A stretch of 9,789 nucleotides of DNA from Bacilli bacterium (GCA_016302705.1 JAEDNC010000026.1:1-9789); one strand, 5' to 3'. Positions 1 to 6,829 are shown, counted from the first letter of the stretch. The notes: a model not told the origin generated them from the letters alone. Translations and numbers: made by a program.

Positions 1-937
1 ATAGTTTCATATCAAGAACTTCTTGCTTAGTGAATAAATTAAAGTCATTGCCGTAATACTTATTAAATAATTCAACAAACTTTTGATGATTTTCTTCTTT
101 TACAAAGAATGTTGGACTTCTTTTATCTAAAGTCATTGGGTGATAGAGAAGTGAATATAAGTCTTCGTGATCACAGATATCAGTGAATTCAACATTGATG
201 TGTCCATGGTCCGCGAAAAGAATGAACACTGTGTCAGGATTCTTCTTTGTTACTCTTTTCATGAATCTTTGAATTTTTAAAATACGGCGGTGAACGATAT
301 GGCTATCAATACCAAATTCGTGCATTTCTCCATCTGGTGAATCCCAGTAGTAATATAAGAAGCATTCCTTATTATTTTTAAGGAACTTATTTATCATATG
401 AGCTCCGCTTAAGAATGTTTTTGGACCTTGAGCGTCTTCTATTGGAAATCTATATAATGCTTTTGTGGCAATATTAGGATGAGCTTCATTAATTAATTCT
501 GGAAGTTTTTTAAGTGGGAAATATCTTAAGGCAATTGGAGTTTCTCCTGGCTTAATTAAATCTTCGAAAGTGTTATAGTCTTTGCTTCTAAAGAGAATAA
601 TATTGCGATTGTAATCTTTAAAATATTGAGACCAAGAAAGCCAACCGGTTTCAATTGGATACTTGCCAGTTAAAAACGAAGTAGTTGCTGCTGCAGTTGT
701 TGGTGGGAAAGTTGAATTAATTGTTGTCACATAGTGGGTTCTAATAAAAGAATTCTCTTTTAAGTGCATTCTAGTGACGTTTTGACCCATTCCATCAAAT
801 AGGACCGCAACAACTTTTTTATGTCCTTTTAATTTTGCATCAATTTCAGGAATTGAATCGTGAAATGTAGGTGTGTCAAAACACTTCAATATTGAATTAG
901 ATAAATTCACTAGTGAGTTATCGTTATAAACTTTCAT
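1..937 (-). CDS. Alkaline-phosphatase-superfamily phosphodiesterase, C-terminus cut by window edge
   Basis: The frame reads from ATG at 937 down to base 2 without a stop, giving 312 residues; the C-terminus lies outside the window. Metal-site motifs of the type I phosphodiesterase/nucleotide pyrophosphatase group (AlkP superfamily) appear in order: LFDGMGQN (46-53), a Thr-rich nucleophile segment STFPPTTAAATTS followed by FLTGKYP (75-94), WDSPDGEMHEFG (198-209) and ADHGH (242-246). From family knowledge, these Asp and His residues bind two metal ions, probably Zn, and a Thr in the 76-81 stretch is the nucleophile. The enzyme should hydrolyse phosphodiester or phosphomonoester bonds; the substrate cannot be told. 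No signal peptide or membrane segment is visible at the N-terminus, so it looks cytoplasmic. GGGAAAGAAG just upstream is a plausible ribosome binding site. It lies 114 bp downstream of the permease gene on the same strand and seems to have its own promoter. Confidence 0.88.
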   Translation of the reverse strand, partial: MKVYNDNSLVNLSNSILKCFDTPTFHDSIPEIDAKLKGHKKVVAVLFDGMGQNVTRMHLKENSFIRTHYVTTINSTFPPTTAAATTSFLTGKYPIETGWLSWSQYFKDYNRNIILFRSKDYNTFEDLIKPGETPIALRYFPLKKLPELINEAHPNIATKALYRFPIEDAQGPKTFLSGAHMINKFLKNNKECFLYYYWDSPDGEMHEFGIDSHIVHRRILKIQRFMKRVTKKNPDTVFILFADHGHINVEFTDICDHEDLYSLLYHPMTLDKRSPTFFVKEENHQKFVELFNKYYGNDFNLFTKQEVLDMKL

Positions 938-967
938 AATGTTCTTCTTTCCCAAACGGAAGAGATT

Positions 968-996
968 ATCTTAAATGAATGAACTTGTTTAGTCAA
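968..996 (-). promoter_or_regulatory. Putative sigma-A promoter of the phosphodiesterase gene
   Basis: Read on the minus strand, TTGACT (996-991) is followed after 17 nt by TAAGAT (973-968), with GATAAT overlapping just downstream. This places transcription start near 961, about two dozen bases before the ATG at 937. A TAAACAA motif (991-985) overlaps the end of the -35 box and lies in the spacer; the same heptamer recurs before other genes here. The -35 matches the consensus 5/6 and the -10 4/6. Confidence 0.45.
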
Positions 997-1017
997 TTAA
1001 ATATACTTCAAGAGTCA

Positions 1018-1062
1018 AAAATCTATCAAGAAATGGCCTCTTTTTTAGATTTTATAATCTAA
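1018..1062 (-). terminator. Overlapping A+T-rich hairpins after the permease gene; possible weak terminator
   Basis: In the minus-strand transcript, TTAGATT/AATCTAA (7 bp, 4-nt loop, 1062-1045) straddles the permease stop codon. An alternative 8-bp stem AAAATCTA/TAGATTTT (1053-1018), with an inner AAGA/TCTT stem, shares bases with the first. The second ends in a short run of five U. The two stems exclude each other. Both are almost pure A+T, so termination would be weak and chance is possible. Confidence 0.25.
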
Positions 1063-2341
1063 TAGTCAAAGATAAAGTGAATAGTGTAGCGGCAATAATT
1101 GGAAGAGAAATAACCGCTCCATATTTGATGAAATCAATAAATGTATATTTTGTGTCGTGTTCATTAACAAGATTAGTGAACATAATACCCGCTAAAGCGC
1201 CTGTAGGAGTTAAGAAGGCTCCAATATTACTTCCAATAATAGAAGCATAAACTGCCGCTTTATTTGAGCACATATTAGAGAAGAGGATACTCATTGGAAT
1301 ATTGTTGATTAGATTGCTGGCAAAGAATGATGAGAAGCCATATGTCCAAATCACGTTACTATTTCCTAATGCTTCAGCGATCTTTTCTGAAACCCCTTGA
1401 GTGTTTAACGCAACAACAATAACAAACATTGATAAGAAAAATGGGATAAGTGGATATGGAAGTTTTCTTATAGAACCAGTGATATAGTTCCAATTCTTCT
1501 TAGTGATTAGACACATTATGATTGATGAGATTAATAAGGATGAGGCGCATATTAAAGATATGATCCACATCTCAACATTAATGTAGCTAGAAATGATTAA
1601 AAACACCAAACAAGTGAATAGATGTAATAAACCAATAACTAAGGCAACTTTGTTTTCGATATGGACATCTTCTTCATTTATTTGAAGTGGAGTCTTTAAT
1701 TTATGAGCGAAGATTAAAAATAAAACAGCAAACTCTACTAAGCCCGCTACCAAAGTTGGAATCGCCATGATTTTGAAATAATCAAAGAAGTTAATTCCTG
1801 CAGAAGTTGCTAAATAGATGTTTGTTGGATTACCAATAACAAGCATTAGTGACCATGTATTAGCGGCAGAGAACTCTGCAACTAAATATGGTATTGGGTT
1901 GATTTTAGAGTTCTTACAAAAGAAACAAATAAATGGAGTAAAGGTTAAAATGACGATGTCATTAGATGTAAAAATAGTAAGTGTTGCAGTTAAGAAATAA
2001 AAAATAGTAAATAAAGCGTATTGATTGTTTTTGGCGTGTTTAGCAGCGAACTTTGCTAAAAACTTAAATAGGCCAACTTCGTCTAAGAAGATAGAAAGAA
2101 TGGTCATTGAGAAGAATAGAACAATAATTTTGAGTGGATTAATTGATGTGTTGCTTGTTAATTGGGTGAATACTTCGTTAATTGGGGCGAGCTGACACGC
2201 TAATAAAGTGATAGCGCCAACTAGAGCAATAACCCAATAAGTGGATATATGAAATTTACCAATTCTAATCTTTGGGAAGAAGAGGATTGATAATGTAACT
2301 GCTATGAACGTAATACAAGAGATAATAATAGTGGCAATCAT
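1052..2341 (-). CDS. ArsB/SLC13-type (ion transporter superfamily) anion permease
   Basis: A 429-residue, very hydrophobic polytopic membrane protein with about 10-12 predicted spans. Hallmarks of the ArsB/CitMHS/SLC13 ion-transporter superfamily appear twice with pseudo-symmetry. The first half has SNDIVILTFTPF (126-137) and GNPTNIYLA (170-178). The second half has SNLINNIPMSILFS (342-355) and GSNIGAFLTPTGALAGIMF (370-388). In structures of this superfamily these paired Asn/Thr/Pro-rich hairpin loops form the substrate and cation site. A short charged loop (214-230) separates the halves. The layout is closer to ArsB/NhaD-like permeases than to dicarboxylate carriers, but no arsR or arsenate reductase gene is nearby, so the substrate is unknown and I give no symbol. 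The start is the only ATG near a Shine-Dalgarno sequence, although the spacing is long. The gene is divergent from the diguanylate cyclase and upstream of the phosphodiesterase on the same strand. Confidence 0.85.
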   Translation of the reverse strand: MIATIIISCITFIAVTLSILFFPKIRIGKFHISTYWVIALVGAITLLACQLAPINEVFTQLTSNTSINPLKIIVLFFSMTILSIFLDEVGLFKFLAKFAAKHAKNNQYALFTIFYFLTATLTIFTSNDIVILTFTPFICFFCKNSKINPIPYLVAEFSAANTWSLMLVIGNPTNIYLATSAGINFFDYFKIMAIPTLVAGLVEFAVLFLIFAHKLKTPLQINEEDVHIENKVALVIGLLHLFTCLVFLIISSYINVEMWIISLICASSLLISSIIMCLITKKNWNYITGSIRKLPYPLIPFFLSMFVIVVALNTQGVSEKIAEALGNSNVIWTYGFSSFFASNLINNIPMSILFSNMCSNKAAVYASIIGSNIGAFLTPTGALAGIMFTNLVNEHDTKYTFIDFIKYGAVISLPIIAATLFTLSLTIRL

Positions 2342-2360
2342 AAAAACCCAACCGCTATTA

Positions 2361-2369
2361 TCCTCCTTT
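2361..2369 (-). promoter_or_regulatory. Strong Shine-Dalgarno at unusual distance from the permease ATG
   Basis: On the minus strand AAAGGAGGA (2369-2361) is a near-perfect anti-16S match, but 19 nt separate it from the ATG at 2341, against the usual 5-10. The six in-frame codons between contain no ATG, GTG or TTG, so no better start exists. Either spacing is long or the intervening bases fold out. Confidence 0.6.
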
Positions 2370-2394
2370 TTTATAAAAAGTGTAATAAAATTTA

Positions 2395-2412
2395 TTGAGA
2401 TAAAAATCTCAA
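2395..2412. promoter_or_regulatory. Palindrome giving -35-like boxes in both directions
   Basis: TTGAGA-taaaaa-TCTCAA is a perfect inverted repeat that presents TTGAGA on each strand. On the plus strand, TTGAGA (2395-2400), 17 nt, then GAAAAT (2418-2423) predicts a start near 2429-2430. On the minus strand, TTGAGA (2412-2407), 17 nt, then TTTATT (2389-2384) would serve the permease gene. Both -10 boxes match only 4/6. It could be a bidirectional promoter core, or an operator between divergent units. Confidence 0.4.
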
Positions 2413-2427
2413 AATAAGAAAATGGGC

Positions 2428-2615
2428 TTGTTCTAAACTGGATCGGTCCATAATAGAGATATAAATGCCACTAAAAAAATTCTAAGTAAGGGAATTGAAA
2501 CACTTACAAAGGATAGGACACATCCGGATAGCTTGTTTATATTTGGCTCGTTAGAGTCATCGAGCAAGAAGCTCACATTTCTATAAGTAGTGAGAGTGTG
2601 TCGAATAAAGAACAA
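2428..2615 (+). ncRNA. Possible structured RNA or long leader, family not recognised
   Basis: This gap of about 330 bp between divergent genes has no convincing protein gene. It is rich in local complementarity. The ends TTGTTCT (2428-2434) and AGAACAA (2609-2615) pair perfectly. Inside are GTAAG/CTTAC (2486-2490 with 2503-2507), GGAT/ATCC (2511-2514 with 2522-2525), AGCTT/AAGCT (2530-2534 with 2569-2573), GCTCG/CGAGC (2546-2550 with 2561-2565), CTCAC/GTGAG (2572-2576 with 2590-2594) and GACACA/TGTGTC (2517-2522 with 2597-2602). Some pairs exclude each other. A weak promoter ends just before 2428. No T-tract follows the 3' end, so it could be an independent RNA of about 190 nt, a processed RNA, or the leader of the cyclase gene. 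I see none of the conserved motifs of RNase P, tmRNA, SRP RNA, T-box or cyclic-di-GMP-I riboswitches. Confidence 0.3.
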
Positions 2616-2641
2616 AAATGTATACCTTCAAATTTTATTTG

Positions 2642-2650
2642 TGGTATCAT
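2642..2650 (+). promoter_or_regulatory. Putative extended -10 promoter of the cyclase gene
   Basis: TGGTATCAT fits an extended -10 (TGn plus TATCAT, 5/6 to TATAAT) and would start transcription near 2657, leaving a leader of about 16 nt before the ATG at 2673. No good -35 is present, which is tolerated with extended -10 boxes. The short leader has no clear Shine-Dalgarno. Confidence 0.35.
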
Positions 2651-2672
2651 ACATAGCAATTGGGTTTTAAAT

Positions 2673-3896
2673 ATGAAAAACGTTGTAATTATCTCAAACT
2701 CTGAATCAGAAAGAATTAATAGACTCATTGAATTTATTAAAGATAAATACAATGTTACAACAGTCTATGGACAAAAAAGCGCTTTAGATTTGTTAAATAG
2801 TGATTTTGATAATATATCAGTTTTAATAATTGATAATCCATTTTCTTTTGAAAATGTGAGTGAAATTCTTTCTTTTGTAAAGAACTCAAACAATTTCATG
2901 TTTTCCTTGCCTGTTTTAGTGTTGACTGATGATGAGAATGTTGATAAAGATGACAAATTTCTTGTCGATCCTGTAATTGGCGCGATTACTTCTTCAGACA
3001 CTAAAAACATTGTTTTATCTAGAATCAATAGCTCAATCAAATTAGCGAACTCAACCTCATTTTACGATTTCTCTAATATGTTAACGGTCTTACCATCTTT
3101 GATTTATCTCAAGGATGCAAAAGGAAGATATGTTTTCTGTTCACAAGACTGGAGCAAATATGAGATAGATATAGAATCAGTTCGTGGTAAGACAGATTTT
3201 GAACTTCGTAAAAACAAGAGAAACGCTAGACTAGCGTATAAGACTGATCTTGAGATTTTAAAAACTGGAAAAGGTAAATCTTATATCATCAAAGAAAATG
3301 TACACAAAGGTAATGTTGATTATTTTCAAATAATTAAGGAACCTATTTTTGATAAAAACAAAGAAGTAATTGGTATTATCGCTATTATCAATGATGTCAC
3401 CAAAGAAGAAATTACAAAACGTGAACTTAGAGAAAAATCAATCACCGACCAATTGACTGGTGTTTATAACCGTGTATTCTTTGAGGAATTAACTCGACAA
3501 GGAAAGAAGGGACTTAACCTCCCTCTTACGATGATTACTGCAGATTGTGATGGCTTAAAAGATATCAATGACCGCTTTGGACACGCTGCCGGAGATCAAT
3601 ATATTTGCTATGCAAAATCTGCGCTTCAAAACGTTCTTCCAAAGAAATCTTATATCTTCAGAATGGGTGGAGATGAATTCTTAGCAGTAGTTCCTAAAAC
3701 CAACAAAACAGTCGCTGATGAATATGTTAAGAAAATTAAAGCCGAATCAAATAAATATGGAAACGAACAATTCTCTTTAAAACTCTCAGTTGGAAGTTAC
3801 ACAATTGAAAGAAAAAATGACTCAATTGAAAGCGCTGTTATTGAAAGCGATAAAGATATGTATCGTAACAAAATTAGAAGAAAAAACGCTGCCTAA
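2673..3896 (+). CDS. Diguanylate cyclase: degenerate receiver-PAS-GGDEF
   Basis: A 407-residue soluble protein predicted to make cyclic di-GMP from two GTP. Residues 1-125 resemble a response-regulator receiver: LIIDN with Asp54 at the phospho-acceptor position and LVLTDD (83-87). The usual N-terminal acidic pair is replaced by SNS and the late conserved Lys is absent, so phosphorylation is doubtful. Residues about 130-245 look like a PAS sensor (LPSLIYLKDAKGRY, ending IIAIINDVTKEE). Residues about 250-407 form the GGDEF domain: TDQLTGVYNR (258-267), metal-binding DCDGLKDIND (291-300), an intact GGDEF motif (332-336), SVGSY (372-376) and DKDMYRNK (393-400). The RxxD inhibitory site is replaced by PKKS, so feedback inhibition through it is unlikely. 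There is no membrane segment. I chose the ATG at 2673 because the receiver fold begins there; an in-frame GTG at 2598 would add 25 residues without domain character. A terminator follows. Confidence 0.9.
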   Translation: MKNVVIISNSESERINRLIEFIKDKYNVTTVYGQKSALDLLNSDFDNISVLIIDNPFSFENVSEILSFVKNSNNFMFSLPVLVLTDDENVDKDDKFLVDPVIGAITSSDTKNIVLSRINSSIKLANSTSFYDFSNMLTVLPSLIYLKDAKGRYVFCSQDWSKYEIDIESVRGKTDFELRKNKRNARLAYKTDLEILKTGKGKSYIIKENVHKGNVDYFQIIKEPIFDKNKEVIGIIAIINDVTKEEITKRELREKSITDQLTGVYNRVFFEELTRQGKKGLNLPLTMITADCDGLKDINDRFGHAAGDQYICYAKSALQNVLPKKSYIFRMGGDEFLAVVPKTNKTVADEYVKKIKAESNKYGNEQFSLKLSVGSYTIERKNDSIESAVIESDKDMYRNKIRRKNAA

Positions 3897-3937
3897 AAAT
3901 ATTGACACAAAAATAGAAGGTCCTATTAAATGGATAA

Positions 3938-3972
3938 CCAGCTGCCTAATTTACTGCAAGCTGGATTTTTTT
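3938..3972 (+). terminator. Intrinsic terminator after the cyclase gene
   Basis: CCAGCT (3938-3943) pairs with AGCTGG (3959-3964), extended inward by GC/GC with a bulged A. A run of seven T follows (3966-3972). It lies about 40 nt after the cyclase stop codon. Confidence 0.85.
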
Positions 3973-4043
3973 ATATAGAAACGCAATGAAGATAGTAAAA
4001 ATCCCTACCTAAAAAGACTAGACATGGATTATTTAAATTAAGC

Positions 4044-4274
4044 TTATGAATAGTTAATGAAGTAACTTTGGACGAGAATAACAGGCGTTCCTTTGTCTAT
4101 AGATTCACAAGTTAAATCATAAAGGGAACAAATTAAGTCAATTAATTGTCTTGGGATAGTATCTTGAGAAGTCATATTACAAACAAGGCTACCTTCTTTT
4201 TATTTGATCTTGTTTTTAATTGCCTCTTTAAAGTCATTATCTTCTAGGTATTTGAATTTTAATAGGAAGTTTAT
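4044..4274 (-). pseudogene. Remnant of an unrecognised minus-strand gene with an internal TAA
   Basis: The 3973-4366 stretch lacks an intact gene. One minus-strand frame looks coding on either side of a single TAA at 4202-4200. Upstream it reads FKYLEDNDFKEAIKNKIK. Downstream it reads KEGSLVCNMTSQDTIPRQ and continues through LIDLICSLYDLTCESIDKG, TPVILVQSYFINYS, to a TAA at 4046-4044. The composition is that of an amphipathic soluble protein. An ATG at 4175 could start a 43-residue product, but has no well-placed Shine-Dalgarno. No upstream ATG and no family were recognised. I infer the 3' end of a decayed gene; chance open frames in A+T-rich DNA remain possible. Confidence 0.3.
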
Positions 4275-4323
4275 ATTTATATAAAAGTCAAAAGTTGACG
4301 ATGTTATGAAAAAGTTAACTATT

Positions 4324-4357
4324 TTGTTTATCAAATAAATACTTTAAATATTAAAAT
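4324..4357 (+). promoter_or_regulatory. Putative promoter region of the phosphoglucomutase operon
   Basis: TAAAAT (4352-4357) is a 5/6 -10 box; TTATCA (4328-4333), 18 nt upstream, is a 4/6 -35. Transcription would start near 4364, almost at the ATG (4367), so the mRNA would be nearly leaderless. That matches the lack of a strong Shine-Dalgarno (only AGGCG). The region includes TTGTTTA (4324-4330). The surrounding 20 bp (4321-4340) match 6943-6962 upstream of the lipoprotein gene at 17 positions. Confidence 0.35.
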
Positions 4358-4366
4358 ATAGGCGTT

Positions 4367-6043
4367 ATGAAAACGAGCATTGAAAAATTTAACGAATGGG
4401 TCTTAAACGTTAAAGAAGACCAAGATTTAATTAATGAATTAAAAATTATGAAAGATAATAAGTCTCTTGTTGAAGACGCTTTTTATCGCGATTTAGAATT
4501 TGGCACTGGTGGATTAAGAGGAGTCATTGGTGCAGGTACAAATCGCATGAATATTTATGTCATTAGAAAAGCAAGTCAAGGTTTAGCAAATTACATCAAT
4601 AAGCACTTTGATAAACCAAGCATATCTATATCTTATGATTCAAGAATCAAAAGCGATGTCTTTTCTAAAACCGCCGCGGAAGTATTCGCAGCCAATGGAA
4701 TTAAAGTCTTTATTTATAAAGAATTAATGCCAACACCATGTTTAAGCTACGCAGTTAGAGAACTCCATACTTCAGGAGGAATCATGGTTACTGCCTCCCA
4801 TAATCCTGCTAAATATAATGGTTATAAAGTGTATGGTAGTGATGGATGCCAAATCACCACTGAAGCTGCTGCAGAAATATTAAATGAAATTAATAATATC
4901 GACTCATTTAAAACTAAATATTCTTCTTTTGAAGAAAATGTGAAAAGTGGAATGATTACATACATTGATGATGAACTAATTACTAGATTTATTAATCGAG
5001 TCAAAGAAGAAAGTGTTCTCTTTGGTGAAGAGATTGATAAAAATGTGAAGATTGTTTATTCCCCATTACACGGAACAGGTTTAAAACCAGTCACCAGAAT
5101 CTTAAAAGAAACTGGTTATAAGAATGTTGTCGTTGTTAAAGAGCAAGAAGAACCAGATGGTAATTTTACTACTTGCCCATATCCTAACCCAGAAATTAAA
5201 GAAGCAATGGCCTTAGGCATGGAATACGCAAAAAAAGAAAACGCTGATTTACTAATCGCTACCGACCCTGATTGTGACCGTGTTGGTATCGCGATTAGAA
5301 ATGGTGAAGACTACGTCTTAATGAGTGGCAACCAAGTTGGTGTTCTCCTATTAGATTATGTCTGCTCTCAAAGAGTAAAACATAACAAGATGCCTGCTAA
5401 CCCAGTCTATATCAAAACTATCGTTACCACTGATATGGCAAACAAAGTTGCAGAGAACTATGGAGTAGCCCATAAAGATGTTTTAACTGGTTTCAAATAT
5501 ATTGGTGAGCAAATTCTCTTTTTAGAAAAAAAGCATCAAGAAACCGCCTATATTCTTGGTTTTGAAGAGAGTTATGGTTATTTAAGTGGATCTTATGTTA
5601 GAGACAAAGATGCGGTTGATGGATCTTTCTTAATTGTTGAAATGTTCGCTTATTATAGGAGCAAAGGTATCTCTTTATTAGACAAACTAAACGAGTTATA
5701 TAAGAAATATGGTTACTATAGTAACTACTTAAATTCTTATGAATTCGAAGGTGCTCAAGGATTTAAAAAGATGAATGACATCATGGAGTTCTTTAGAAAT
5801 AAAGTTAACGAACTAGATGGAGTGAGAATTAAAGAAATCAAAGATTACGATAAAGGCATTGAAGGCTTACCAAAATCTAATGTTTTGAAATTGATTTTCG
5901 AAAACGGAGACTCAGTAGTGGTCCGTCCAAGTGGAACTGAACCAAAACTCAAGATTTATATCTCTTTATGTGGTAAGTCAGTAAGTGATAATGATAATAA
6001 ATATCGTTCACTTATTAAATGCGTTGAGGAATATTTAAAATGA
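4367..6043 (+). CDS. pgcA: Alpha-phosphoglucomutase/phosphomannomutase
   Basis: A 558-residue member of the alpha-D-phosphohexomutase family, close in length to Bacillus PgcA. It interconverts glucose 1-phosphate and glucose 6-phosphate through a phosphoserine enzyme, linking glycolysis to glycogen, UDP-glucose and wall or glycolipid sugars; some relatives also act on mannose phosphates. All four signature loops are present: the phosphoserine loop TASHNPAKYNGYK with Ser144, the Mg-binding loop DPDCDR (300-305), the sugar-recognition loop GFEESYG (398-404), and the phosphate-binding loop RPSGTEPKLKIY (520-531). FGTGGLRG (45-52) near the N-terminus is typical of this subgroup. It is a cytoplasmic enzyme. 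The ATG at 4367 places the family N-terminus correctly. It ends in TGA overlapping the next ATG (ATGA), so translation of the hydrolase gene is probably coupled. The symbol follows Bacillus usage; pgm is an alternative name. Confidence 0.95.
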   Translation: MKTSIEKFNEWVLNVKEDQDLINELKIMKDNKSLVEDAFYRDLEFGTGGLRGVIGAGTNRMNIYVIRKASQGLANYINKHFDKPSISISYDSRIKSDVFSKTAAEVFAANGIKVFIYKELMPTPCLSYAVRELHTSGGIMVTASHNPAKYNGYKVYGSDGCQITTEAAAEILNEINNIDSFKTKYSSFEENVKSGMITYIDDELITRFINRVKEESVLFGEEIDKNVKIVYSPLHGTGLKPVTRILKETGYKNVVVVKEQEEPDGNFTTCPYPNPEIKEAMALGMEYAKKENADLLIATDPDCDRVGIAIRNGEDYVLMSGNQVGVLLLDYVCSQRVKHNKMPANPVYIKTIVTTDMANKVAENYGVAHKDVLTGFKYIGEQILFLEKKHQETAYILGFEESYGYLSGSYVRDKDAVDGSFLIVEMFAYYRSKGISLLDKLNELYKKYGYYSNYLNSYEFEGAQGFKKMNDIMEFFRNKVNELDGVRIKEIKDYDKGIEGLPKSNVLKLIFENGDSVVVRPSGTEPKLKIYISLCGKSVSDNDNKYRSLIKCVEEYLK

Positions 6044-6804
6044 ATGTTTTATGTGTAGGTAACTCGTTTGCAGTAGATGTCCATACCTATGTCCATGAAA
6101 TCGCTAAAGCGAATGGAATAGATATCAATATCTGTGTCCTTTATATTGGAGGATGTCCTATTTCTCGACATTGGAAAAATTTCAACACTAAAGAAAAAGA
6201 ATATGATTTCTATATCAATGGAGTCGCTTCTTTCCAATGCGACATCTTTGAAGGACTTAACTACATGAAATGGGATTACATTACTTTCCAACAAAGAAGC
6301 GGTGATTCTTGTGATGCGGATACTTTCTTCCCGGAATTAACTCTCTTAATGGAAGGAATAAGAAAATATTCTGATGCGACTTACTTATTACATAAAACAT
6401 GGAGTTATGCGAAAAGTTTTTCTCATGATAGATATGGCTCTAATCCAATGGATCAAGAAGCAATGACTAGAGATATTGATGATGCTTACTTAAAAGTAAA
6501 AGAAAAAAGTGGCATTAAATACATCATTCCTAGTGGAACAGCGATTAGACTCGCTAGAGAAGTCTGTGGAGATAACTTAGATAGAGATGGGTATCACTTA
6601 AATGAAAGAGGTAGAACATTAACTGGTTTACTTTGGGTTTACTTCTTAACCGGTAAAAAAGAATTAGACGTTTCTAAATTTAATCCAAGTGGATATACAT
6701 ATGATGAAGTTACTCCTCCAGTAAGTAGAGAAGAGTTAGAGGAACTTAATAGGATCGCTAAAGAAGCAATTAAAGAAAATAAAGGCAATAATCTATTTAA
6801 TTAA
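6040..6804 (+). CDS. DUF4886-like SGNH-fold hydrolase
   Basis: A 254-residue protein with the conserved blocks of the SGNH/GDSL esterase fold as found in DUF4886: VGNSFAVD with catalytic Ser9, a GG pair (37-38) for the oxyanion hole, FQQRSGDS (83-90), and DRDGYHLNERG (181-191) with the Asp183/His186 pair. Known SGNH enzymes remove acetyl or other acyl groups from glycans or lipids; DUF4886 itself has no settled substrate. No signal peptide is present, since the catalytic block starts at residue 5, so it should act in the cytoplasm. The ATG overlaps the phosphoglucomutase stop by 4 bp, with AGCGTTGAGGAA-type purine-rich sequence upstream. The coupling suggests a substrate among activated or phosphorylated sugars or glycolipid intermediates, which is inference. 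An intrinsic terminator follows. Confidence 0.8.
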   Translation: MNVLCVGNSFAVDVHTYVHEIAKANGIDINICVLYIGGCPISRHWKNFNTKEKEYDFYINGVASFQCDIFEGLNYMKWDYITFQQRSGDSCDADTFFPELTLLMEGIRKYSDATYLLHKTWSYAKSFSHDRYGSNPMDQEAMTRDIDDAYLKVKEKSGIKYIIPSGTAIRLAREVCGDNLDRDGYHLNERGRTLTGLLWVYFLTGKKELDVSKFNPSGYTYDEVTPPVSREELEELNRIAKEAIKENKGNNLFN

Positions 6805-6829
6805 TTACACAAAAATTAAAATAGAAAAT

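Noticed and set aside
1052..2341. Naming the permease arsB (arsenite efflux)
   Set aside because: Family motifs fit ArsB/SLC13 generally, but no ars genes are nearby and substrate cannot be read from the motifs.
2433..2615. 60-residue minus-strand open frame in the divergent region
   Set aside because: No ribosome binding site and no family resemblance; it lies wholly in the segment whose complementarity looks RNA-like.
2428..2615. Small inverted-repeat transposable element (MITE)
   Set aside because: The terminal match stops after 7 bp, no target-site duplication is seen, and no second copy is in the window.
2598..2672. In-frame GTG start extending the diguanylate cyclase by 25 residues
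   Set aside because: The added residues have no domain character, and the receiver-like beta strand begins exactly at the ATG at 2673; an extended -10 box also lies inside the extension.
2430..2672. Cyclic-di-GMP riboswitch controlling the cyclase gene
   Set aside because: The expected conserved loops of class I (AGGGCAAA, GGACGCAAAGCC) are absent, and nothing resembles the class II core.
4081..4135. GTTCC...GGAAC inverted repeat as an operator or hairpin
   Set aside because: Only 5 bp of uninterrupted pairing with a long loop, inside the likely decayed coding frame; consistent with chance.
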